A DNA stretch of 64,000 bases. Origin: Cornus controversa. Taxonomy: Eukaryota; Streptophyta; Magnoliopsida; Cornales; Cornaceae. Of this stretch, positions 34,225-45,866 are shown piece after piece (positions within the stretch are counted from its first letter, which is position 1; the number at the start of each line of letters is the position of its first letter). Made by a program: the position numbers and the translations under genes. The DNA is taken from positions 28,835,230-28,899,229 of the forward strand of contig CM048854.1 in the NCBI GenBank assembly GCA_026545225.1, given 5' to 3'. The notes under the pieces were generated by a model that ran no database searches, was not told the origin of the DNA, and worked only from the letters and a program-made list of their open reading frames with translations.

Positions 34225-36141
34225 ATTTTAAGTGTTTTTTACGGCACTAGTGAGCATTTGTTTTTTGCAGACGAGTCCAAATTCCAAAATTCTTGTCTAT
34301 TGAAATCAAATTTGACATGATGCGACTCCATATAAGAATCAACTTTTACCATAGTTTTTTAGGTCAATAATTTATGACCAGTGAATTATGTTATGAGCCA
34401 TATTTTTTTATGTATATAATAAAGGACAATGATTCACAGGCCTCGTCGTCTAATCGAGAAGCCTAGCAGATGGTTTCGTATTCATTAGATGCTATAATAA
34501 AAGAAGACATGAATTGTAATTCAACTTATTTATTTGATCAAATTGATTAGAAAACAACCCTTGCACTTATACTACTACAATCTCATGATACTCTACGAAG
34601 CATTAAAAGTCATTACTCAATTTGATTCTCTTTAACAGAGAGTATCTAAGTCACATAAAGCGGGAACGAGAATGCGGAAACAAAAAAAAATTTTAATTTC
34701 TTCTTGCAACGTAACGCAGAGCAGGAGAGTAAAAAAGCACTCTTTTAAAAGAATTATGTGACGTATGAGAGTACTATAGAGGAATTGATTATAGAGTACA
34801 TACCTAATCTTTCGTATTACCTGCACAAAAAAGTCTACAGTACCAGGATATTTTGACACGTTGTACCTCTTCCATACAATGTTCTCCGTGAAAGGGTACC
34901 TATTGTCAAAATATCCCCGGAGTACTGCAGACTTTCTTTATTTGCACAAAGTACTAAAAGATGAATAATTGTAGGATTCTAATTCCAGCAAATCGAACAA
35001 GTTGGGTTTATGACTCTTTTAGCTTAGGTCTAGCCCAAAATATATCAAGCTTTGTTCAATTTTTGCTTGCTGTTGGATGTTGAATTCTTTTTTTTTTTTG
35101 CGGGATTTATATATTCCAACAAGCAAGTCAATCTTTTTGAGGTTCAAAGCTACCATTGATTCAAATGAAAAAAAACTGAGAAATCATCATCTTTAAAATC
35201 TGACTTGAAGTTGGAATAAAGAAAAAATTGATGAGACATAGAAGGCAACATGTGAGTTTGAACTACACAAGAGGCATAGGAAACGTTTGCTTCCTTCACC
35301 CCTTCATGATTTTCTTGGAATCGAAGTAACACGCACCTCTAATGGTCAGTTTTAACTCTTTTTCAATTTTAAAACAAACATGACCCGTTTATTAAAATTA
35401 CATATTCCGATTAATTTTAATAAACTAGTCATGTTTGTGAATCCATTTTCCTCCAACAGGAAAGTGTTGCTGCTACTCACGGTAAATATGTAACAACTAA
35501 CGAACGTCATGTTGCCCAGTTAGATTAGTCTTAGAGACACAAACGAGCTTTTTCAGTGTCGTTTGTGAAACAAATGATTACGTCACATTTGCAAAACAAA
35601 TAGAATTAGATCAACAATCAATGAATTTTTAAATGATTCAATATATATGGCAGTGATCTCTTTCGGAAGCACAAGCCACTCTTCAAAAAAGTTATGTAGA
35701 AATTAATGTTTAGATTCACATCATATGTCATAAGCGACTCTTTGTTCATTTTCAGTTATCCAATCATTATTAATGAATCCATGCAAGATAAGCTTGGGTA
35801 CACACATTCGGACACATATATATATATAAACTTGGTATAACAATACAAAGAAACCAGTCCAACGGCCAAAAATTATTAAAAAAATAATTACGTGAATCAA
35901 AATATTTTGTCTATTTGTGTTTCTAAATAATTATATCTAATGGTCATGATTAAAGATGCGTGATAATAATGTAGTGTATCATTTAAGCTTGATATAGTAA
36001 GATAAAAAAAAGTCAATTTAACGGTGAAAAGTTGTTAAAAAATCAATCTTATGAGTCAAAATGTCTTTACTTATGTACAATTGAAAATAACTCTATCTAG
36101 CAGGCATGATTAAGAGTGTCCATAGATATAATCATACACTA

Positions 36142-36177
<36 letters not shown>
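34225..36177. other. Intergenic region, no gene recognised
   Basis: No gene. At about 34835-34930 the words 'gtaccaggatattttgac' and 'gtcaaaatatccccggagtac' form an imperfect inverted repeat around 'acaatgttctcc', possibly a small foldback. (TA)n at 36150-36177 leads into the next element. Confidence 0.35.
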
Positions 36178-37353
36178 GGGAGCTGATATTGGCACTCCAC
36201 TAATATCCTCTGACATTCCACTCATATATTTTTGTAAAATAAAATTACAAAAGTAATCCTATGTTATATCATTTTAGATTCTTATATTTTTAGTACCCTA
36301 ATTGCCCTTCTAATTCAAGACTCAATTTTAATTTTATTTTATTTTTCTTAAAAAAAAAGCTTTTTTAACTTTTTTTACTTTAGGTTTACAATATAACAAT
36401 CCATTTATTACCACTCAAATATTATAGTTTAGACATTTTTTAATTGAAACTTGTTATTCGTGTCACTATCCTATATAACTCAAAGAATCCAAAATTTGAA
36501 ATATTCTATTTTTACTCACCAAACGTGTAATTTATTTTCCATGTGTCTTATTTATAAAATAACATAAATTAAAATTTTGAAACATACCATCAATTTGTGA
36601 ACAAACAAAATAGAAAGGAGGAGAAAATAAAAGGCAAACGAAGAAAAATATCATATTAATTTTTTTATTTTTATCTTTTGAAATTTTGGTGCAAGGCTCC
36701 TTAGTTAAATAAAGACAACTACAATTGAAAAAATATTTCATAGAGTAATATTTTTCTCTTTCCATCTTTTAATTTCTAAAAGTTCTTTATTAAAATAAAA
36801 AAGACTTCCTTAGTTTTTTTAAAGAACTATATATCATAATTTTTATTCAAGTGAAATTAAACTTTCTTTTGATTTTAAATATAATTAATTTTTTTTCAAA
36901 TCGGTTTTATTCATTGATATAATGTTTGTTTCCAACTCAAATACATTTTTAATATTTTTCTAGGTAATCTATTATTAACAACTTCTTCCCAACTTATCTA
37001 ATGATGTAACTTTTATTATCCGAATCACACACATTTGATTGATACTCTCTAAATCATTATATTGAATCATAAACTCTCTTACTTCTAAAATAAATATTGA
37101 TAAATTGATTCAATATGAAAAAAATAATATTTTTAAAATCAACGAAGAAGTATTTTCACACAAAAAAAGAACGTGAGAGAGAATTTGCAATTTGGAGTTA
37201 AGAATTCTAACATTATCAAATAAGGGCAATTAGGGTATTAAAAATAAAATAATTAAATATTGTATAGTAGAGGGACACCTTTGTAATTGTACTTTACAAA
37301 AAGGTGAAAGTGGAGTGCCAGAAGATATTGGTGGAGTGCCAATATCAGCTCCC
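36178..37353. mobile_element. Mutator-like non-autonomous TIR element flanked by (TA)n
   Basis: Both ends start GGGAGCTGATATTGGCACTCC. Homology of the inverted repeats continues, with gaps, for about 140 bases: CCACTAATATC versus CCACCAATATC, further in TTTTTGTAAA, and finally TACCCTAATTGCCCTT. (TA)n tracts abut both ends (36150-36177 and 37354-37370). Target duplications within TA repeats cannot be measured. Long TIRs suggest a MULE-type element. The 1176-bp interior is AT-rich with no transposase. Confidence 0.75.
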
Positions 37354-40300
37354 TATATATATATATATATAACTTAAGAAACATGTAAATTAAGGAAAGT
37401 AAATCAACTTGTCAAAAATAACATGAAAAATCAGTGTGAACAAATTTGCGAAATCCATTATGCCCTTCGTCATTTGCATCGGTACATAATTTTGTGCACA
37501 ATGTCACCCACCCACGCTTAAGCTATTTTAGTATATGCAATGGTGCCTAATTTTATGCACAAAATCATGTACAGTGTGTAGTTTTTTGCAGCATTTAATT
37601 TATGTAACCACTTTTTGCACACTTTGGGCTTGATAATGAATGTTAAAATTTGTGAAGAAAATCATGTACCAGTAAAATTAATAGTGATAAAGGTATTTGG
37701 TCATTTCTAAGCACACGAAATAAGATGAGAGTATGAAATTAAGGACAATGTTGGGTCTTGTCTGGATCAAATTTGTCTCGTTAGGTGAGGTTATTCAAAT
37801 TCAATTAAACTTTGACACGTATTTAAAAAAAAATCAAAAATTAGAGATAGATCTAACCCAATTTTTACGAGTTACCTGATGATGGAGATTTTTTTATTTT
37901 TTCTTTCTCATCTCAGGCAAGAGATCAACCCATTGTTACGATATATGGTAAAGAGGGCTTCTCTCTCTCTCTCTCTCTCTCATATGTCTGTAAATCTCCA
38001 TACTTCTGCTATCCAACCTCTATCCGAAACTTTAATCTTCGTCCTTCTCTTTCGCTACCCAACCTCCAAATCCTAACCTTACAATGAACCATTCATACCA
38101 AAGGGGAAAACACATAATAAAGAACAATTTTTGCAACGTCAAAGAGACTTGAATTCATGAAATCAAGATATCAACAACACAAAAATTAAACAATCACAAT
38201 GGTTCCATCTATAGGAGAAGATCTATCGTATGTTTTGTACACACAAAATAAAACTTATCACACGATTTAAATTCAACTTATATATTTACACCGAATATAT
38301 TGTAGACGTCCTTCCACCTAACTTATATTTAGCTCTTCTCGAGATACATCGGACTAAATTCGAGATGATTGATTCGGCAAAGAATGACTATTAGATTGAC
38401 ATTGAAATATATAGCTTTTTTTTATAGTTGCTAGGTTGACATGAACAGTAGGTTGTGGGTACATAGAAATACATATTGTCCAGGCAAACCTAAGCAATTG
38501 AGCACCGAAGTCAAATAAATGCATTCAATTCGTAAAATACTTGAATTAAGAAGATTTAAGTTCCAAAATAATGAACTTGGATAAACTCATTTGCGTACAA
38601 ATTGTTTCATAAATTTTGATGGATAAACTTAAATAGATTGATCTTAAAATTAGGTGAATTAAATAGATTCATTGTACCAAAAGTCAAGTGTGAATGAAAA
38701 TAAAAATATTTTTATTTTGTTGATACATGAACCATTCAAAAACATGCATATTAATGTAAACAAATTTAAAACTTGATTTCTCAAGAGGGTATGAATCAAA
38801 ATAATTAGATTTTAGTTATATATAGATATATATATTTAAAAATTAAATATATAAAAATATTTTGAAACATATTGTGGTGTCATGAGATTTAATAAACTGA
38901 ATGTACCAAAAAGTCTGCTTTTGTGATGATTTTAGAAGTTCACTCAAGTTATATATAATGAAAAACTTGGAGAATCTTTAGAAATAAAAAATCTTTTGAT
39001 TTGTTGGCTAAAATCCATTTAATTTGTACACTTGGATGGTATTATTTTTAGAATAAGCACTGACAAATTGGAAATGTTTAAAAGAGTCAGTTTTTGTGAT
39101 GGAATCCCATGAAAGTGAAGAATTTCAATTACCATTCCCATTTGTAACAATTAGTGCTCTTTCATGAACATATCATCATGTTAACTAATATTATTATTAT
39201 TATAATAATAATAAATAGGGTAACTTACATTGAGGGAGGTTTCATTAATGTACACTTGTCTCCTCTCTTACTTGTAAAATTGCATTGACTTCTCTTGTCA
39301 AATCTATCGAGAGAATCTCATTAACGATTATTGTATAATTACATTTTTATCCTTATAACATCACACAGATTAATGATTATTGTGTGCACATTGACCACAC
39401 TAACCTTTAACGATTGTTAACAGAAGAGAAGACGATGTTATAAAAATACAAATTTAAAAGAAGATCAGTGTAATTTTGCAAATATGAGGGGAGTTCAATG
39501 TTACAAAAATACAAATTTTAAAAAAAGTTAATGTAATTTTTCAAATAAAAAGGGATGCAAGTGTATATTAACGACACCTCACGGAAGGTCAATGTAATTT
39601 ATCGTAATAAATAAATAAATAAAAGATATTATGTGAGTTTGAACCAACTACCAGTCCTTCCCCTTCTTACAAATATCCCAATTTTGCGACTGAAAGAAGC
39701 TGATATATTACCTAATTCCTCTCATGTATATATGTATGCCTATTACAACCCTATCCTGTCACTATCTTTGACCATATATAATATGAGCTAAAAAAACAAA
39801 CACTATATATAATATGTACTGTATATTATAATTCTTTGTCTATTGATTAACTAATTTGCGTTGATAATGGTCCAAAAAAAAGCACCACCACTATGATAGG
39901 GATGGAAATTTTATAATGAAAAAGCCGAGTTCATATGTCAATTTGCAATTCGTTCTAATTTTCTCTTCTTATACCTGTCACTTTTTCATTATTGTCGTAT
40001 AACGTATCTTTAGTCGAGTTGTAGAAACTTAAGACGATAATAATATTTTACAAATGAATCAGATTGTTCATGAATAATTTGAACTCAATTCGATAAAAAT
40101 TGATTTGGTATTCATTTGTTACGTAAATGAGCGGAGCTCAAACAACATTTCGAGGGCGTTAAGTAAATTGAATGGAAATAATTTATTACTCAAGTTGTTA
40201 AAGTCACGAATATGTTAATGAACAAGTGTTTGAACAAAGGATGATAAAGATTTGTGAAAATTAACATCTCATTAAATTAGAACTTGTTTTAGTCTATAAT

Positions 40301-41460
40301 CAATGTTTCCTCTCTCTCCATTTTTACTAGAAAAAGGAAAAATACTGGGTATCCCGGAAGTCCCGTCTATATTGGACACTAAGAAATGATTACTCAATTT
40401 TTTTTATAATAAATAATAATTAGTCGAAAGTAGTATATAGTCGGTACCTCTCAGAGTCGAAATACTTTTTCTTTAGAGCTGATTGAGTTAGCCACTTGAA
40501 TAATTTGTTGGAATTCAATTGATTGCAACCATTTACCAAATAAGAAAAAAGAAGTCATCTGTAATTTCATTTGATATATGAGAAATTATTAGATGGTTCT
40601 GAACTATTGCGTGTTTACTTTTTTTTTTTTTAATATATTTTTAAGCTTTGACGTATTCATTTTTCTTAATTGACAGGTTTTGATAAAAATGAATTACATG
40701 ATCAGGACCATCTAATAATCTCCCATGATTTATATTGTAAATTAAAGTAGGAGATTTATGAGCAAAATTGAATCTCAAATCCACAGGTTTAAGCTTGAAT
40801 TTAGTTATCATATAATAACGTATCAGCATGTAAAGTGGGATCCATGTGACACCCACATTAAGCAACTTTTGTTAATTTTTTGCAAGTACAAGGTAAGTTT
40901 TCGTAATCATTAAGCACTTTTTTTATTTTTTTATCATTTAGTGAAAATCACAAACACCCATCTAACCTACTTAAGAAAATAACTCATCCATCTAGAAAAG
41001 ACAATAATTAGGAGGAAAAAAAATAGTGATCCAAATGAAGCTTGTGTTAATTCACTATTAGTGAAATACACAATTACGGTAATCGTTAATATAATGATCA
41101 ATCAATAAAACTTATATCGACGAATTAATAAGAGTGATAGATACTTTATGATTTGAAAAGAGTAAAATATATATATATTCTTATACAATATATTATTATA
41201 GGACGATATATTCGAACGATAAAAACTAGATTTAAGAATCACTATACATTTGTACATGACAAAACCTTAAAAGGCTAATAATGCAACCATTTGCCACTCA
41301 AAAAGCTACCGTTAGAAAAGAACCATGTCTATACTTGTTAGTGAAGCATTGCACTTTACTTTAATCATCAATTATTCAACATTTCGCACTCAAAAGATAT
41401 AGAAAACGTTTGGAGGTCTAAATCCGCGCCAACTTAGGGGTATTTTCGTCGTTACCTACC
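37354..41460. other. Intergenic region upstream of SUT4, no gene recognised
   Basis: About 4.1 kb of AT-rich sequence with short ORFs lacking domains. A (TC)n tract is at about 37965-37981. At 39420-39600 related ~60-bp segments with 'aaaatacaaattt' and 'gtcaatgtaattt' words recur two to three times. The distal SUT4 promoter may lie at the right end. Confidence 0.35.
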
Positions 41461-41887
41461 GCCACGGCAACTTTTATCAGTTGCACAGAGAACAAAATAT
41501 TCTACTCGAATCTGCCCTTAGTGTTACCTGTTATTACAACCCAACCATTCCCCTTATTTTCCGGCTTTTATCCATCACAAGCCCTCTCAATACCAATACC
41601 CGTAATTTCATGCATTTGTAAAGGGCGACTTATCCTCTTCATAACACTCCTCCATTTTCAGACCTCCACTCCACACCAAAGCTCACCGAATCTGCAACCC
41701 CCGCCCTCCCTCTCTCTCTCTCTCAAAAAATTTAATTTCTAGAGTCAGAAAGACGAGAGAGAGAGCATATACAAAAGCACACATATATATATATATATAC
41801 ACATAGATAGATAGATACATACATACATATATACTGTATCATATATATATATATATACACACACAGAGAGAGAAAAGTGTGTGAGGT
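41461..41887 (+). promoter_or_regulatory. Proximal promoter / 5' leader of SUT4
   Basis: The 400 bp before the SUT4 start codon is less AT-rich than its surroundings and strongly pyrimidine-rich (a CT tract at 41704-41724, the Y-patch type common near plant transcription starts). It is followed by AT, GATA and CATA microsatellites and a GA tract (41862-41876) right before ATG. No convincing TATA box or ORF was seen. The position of the transcription start is inferred only. Confidence 0.4.
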
Positions 41888-44800
41888 ATGGCGATTCCGG
41901 AAGCTGAGCGCCACCGAGTCAGGGTTCGACCGCCGGTGGTTCGGGAGCCGGTACGAGGTAGGGTGCCACTGAGGCGGTTGCTGAGGGTGGCGTCGGTGGC
42001 GTGTGGGATACAGTTCGGGTGGGCTTTGCAGCTGTCTCTTCTGACGCCGTACGTGCAAGAGCTGGGGATTCCACACGCTTGGGCCAGTGTGATATGGCTG
42101 TGCGGTCCGCTCTCCGGATTCTTGGTCCAGCCGCTGGTAGGCCACATGAGCGACCGGTGCACCAGCCGTTTCGGCCGCCGGAGACCGTTCATCACCGCCG
42201 GGGCTTTTGCGATCGCCGTCGCCGTTCTCATCATTGGCTTCTCAGCCGATATCGGATGGTTGTTCGGGGACAGAGGTGGAACTAAGAAGAGAGCCGTGGT
42301 CGCTTTTGTGATAGGATTTTGGTTGCTGGATGTTGCTAACAACATGACTCAGGGACCTTGTAGAGCTCTGCTTGCCGATCTCACCGGTTAGTTACTTCAT
42401 ATCATACATATATACATACATCTATGTTGTTCTCGTTGAATTATTTGTTTCATTAGCAGTAGGCGAAACCCTAATTTAACCTGGAAGATTTACAATTCGT
42501 CTGTGGTTTTCTTCTTTCCTCTTTCGTTACCGAAATCTGAATTACCTACTTTTGTGAGGTCATATTTGCAATTAAAAGGCCACAAGTCATTATAGCTCTT
42601 TTATTCGTTTGTTTGGTTTATTAGATTTATGCGTCTGTCTAGCTGTTGCGTAATGCTCTGGGAACTTTATTTAGTGGAATGGACAACTATGCCCTTGAAC
42701 TATAATTTCGCAATGGTTTTAGAAAGACACTCATTCGTCAGTTGGGAAGTCTAACCAAGTCTTTTTTCAAAATTCTGAATGTCAACAAATTGAATTTAGA
42801 CCATCCAGGTTTTTAATTTTCATATATTGGGTTGAGTTGAGCCCGAATTTTTGAAAAGCCAGCCAAATTTGTTAACCGAATTAATAGAAAAGATATAAAA
42901 TTTGGTTCGTGTAGATGCAAAATATCGCTCAATATAAAATCAAGCAATTAATAAGCTAATAACATTCAATAATTACAGATATTTAAATAGACGCACAGTT
43001 TGGCCTATGTCCATGGATGAGAGTAGACTTTCATATATATTTCAAGAGATATTACGAAGTATCTCTTTTTCTCTCTAGCCTAGCCATGGCTGAATACAAG
43101 AAACAGTATCCTTTTTCCTCCATCGCTTTCATGAAATTTTCTATACATATTTATACGAGGAGTGCTACCATTCTAGTGCTAATTTGGTGCCAATTATTTA
43201 ATGATTCTCTTTTGATTTGAGACTGATTTGTATCAATCCCTTCTCTTAAGGAAAGAATCTAATATTTTCTAATTTGAACCTGATTTGATGATATCTCACT
43301 CTGACTAGTTGATTGTAGTTGCCACGTACAATGTTGATGTTGACCCGAAATATTTGCCACATGTCATTCTCAATAATGACTTGGATCATGGCATGCCATG
43401 CATACCATGTTGACTTTTCATATGCTCAAGTGTCTTCTTCCTATTGGTGGAAATTTTTTCCTCTACACTCAGCCCCCAATTCCTTTTAGTTAGATGTAAT
43501 AGTCTCAACTGGAGGGAATTTATACAAATTTGCACTTTCAATAACTGGAGGTTCTGAACCAATGAAACTAGAACCGAGTTTCTCTATCAAAAACTTGTCA
43601 GGACTTTCAGAATAAGGAGTGCCGGAGCTTTTTGATATGGCTTTGAACATGCCCTACTTTTTTGAATTCGAAAGAGAGATTGATTCTGAAGAGTTTGACT
43701 TGCGCAACAAAGTTAGGTCTTGAGTGAGAATAATGACCCAAAGTTGTCTGGAGCTGAAGGGCTCTTTCTCGAAGAAAGTTATTGAGGATGCTCCAACTTA
43801 AGTGCTTCCCGGCATTCCTGTTCCAGTTTAGCCTTCTTCTAAACTTCCTTTTCTTAGGCTCATTAGCCTTGATTCATTTTTGAGGATGTAATGAGGTGAC
43901 TTTTCACCACTTTTGTTTTGGCGACAAGCCATTCTTTCGTTACTTTATTGGTGGTCAGTGCCCTGTGCTATTAGCTATCAACTCTTTTTGGCTTGTTGCT
44001 ACTTTTTATGGTGTTAGATTGGTCATGCCTTTGCCTGTTTGTTCATATTTGGCGCTCGGCTGGTCAAGCCTTGGCCAATTCATTCACATTTGGCATTCGG
44101 CCATGCCTTCGCTAATTTATTCGTTCAACACTTAAGGCCTTAGCGTTCTGCTGGTCATGCCTTCGCCAGTTTATTCATATTTGGCATTTGGTTGGCCATG
44201 CCTTCGCTAATTTATTCGTTCAACACTTAAGGCCTTGGCGTTTGGTTGGTCATGCCTTCGCCAGTTTATTCATATTTGGCGTTCGGCTGACCATGCCTTC
44301 GCTAATTTATTCGTTCGACACTTAAGGCCTTGGCGTTTGGCTGGTCATGCCTTTGCCAATTTATTCATATTTGGCGTTCGGCTGGCCATTCCTTCGTTAA
44401 TTTATTCATTTGGCACCTAAGGCCTTTTTTCTTTTCTTTTTGACGTTCGGTAGGTTTTGCCTCAACCATTTTTTAATTCGGCTAATCGGCTCTTAAGGCC
44501 TTTCTTTTTTCTTTTAGGCGATCGACTTATATTGCCAGCTGCTTCTTCTTTTTTATTTTTTCTTGCGTTCAACTTTGTCGGCTTTTCGTCACTCAAATTT
44601 CAAAAAGATGACAGCATGATGGTAAAATATTATTTACATGAAAGTAATTATAACATGAAGCATAAAATATTAGAAAAGACTGATACTTGCAATTGGCTTT
44701 ATGTTGCTTTCTGCCACTTTATATTTCTTCTTTGGCATTCGGCCTCTATTGGCTACTTGCCACTTTTTTACTATTTTTTGGTGTTCATTCTTTCTTAGAT

Positions 44801-45806
44801 GTTTGCCATTTTTATTCTTCTAAGTTCTGAAAGACATATATAATAATTGTTATTTGAAATACTTCCTTGTACGTTGCTGGCCAAGTTTTTTAATCTAATA
44901 TATAATTTAAACAGAACTTAGAGGACTAAAATTCCTCATTTGTCCAATGAGATCATTGATTCTTTAGCATGAAAAAACGATAGAGAGAATGACATACCCG
45001 AAATTTACCGAGGTTGGTAAAATCCTCCACTTTCTGTTAATCGATGATCCCTTTAATTTCCAACAATCCTTTCATCTTGATGTCATTCATTCGGGAGCCT
45101 AAAGATGATTGAGTGGTGGTATGAGGAGACTTGGGCTCGCACCATCTGATCAACTTGAGGCAAATTTTTTATAAGTTGCTAAGTTAACTTTCAGCTTTCA
45201 CCATTGATTCGGGATTGTCTAACCACCGATCCATGTATGTATTGGATTGATGGTGGAGGTCTTACATTGATTTGATGGTTGATGTTTATGGTGGTGTGAT
45301 TGAGCATACTCCTTCCGGGTTCTTTCTCTAAGAAGACGGCAAAGCATTGTAGAGCTCTGGACTCAGAGATGGAAAGGAAAATGGTTGAGTTTCCTACTAC
45401 AAGGTGCGAAAGGGCTCTTGCAGCCATTGCTTTCGGATAAGCCTTGGTTGCTGGAATACCTTGTGGACTGTTTTGCCAGTGATCTTTCCAATGCACCAAT
45501 CAAACATTTCAGGTATCCATGCCATGCAGGTAGGGGAAACACTTTATCAACCCTTTTTTTTTCCATATTATTGAGTTGAACCTATTGTAATAATGCTGGC
45601 TTCCATTCGAGCTTCTACAGTTACACTTGCTCCGACAATCGGAAGTGTTAACTGGTCACTATGGCTCCCCTCTGGGAGGAGCTTTCAAATACACATACAT
45701 GGTTCTAAGACCATTTCATTCAATTTGTTCATAGATGAGATATTAAACAGAATCTTTGGAGACAAATTCTGTACAGAAAAATAAATCAAAGAGCACAATG
45801 CTTTCA

Positions 45807-45866
<60 letters not shown>

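Noticed and set aside
36532-36765. 77-codon minus-strand ORF inside the long-TIR element
   Set aside because: AT-rich hydrophobic reading with no transposase motif; most likely chance.
41732-42345. Overlapping ORFs opposite or shifted relative to SUT4 exon 1
   Set aside because: GC-rich coding exon gives long open frames by chance; only the 41888 frame matches a known family and splices correctly.
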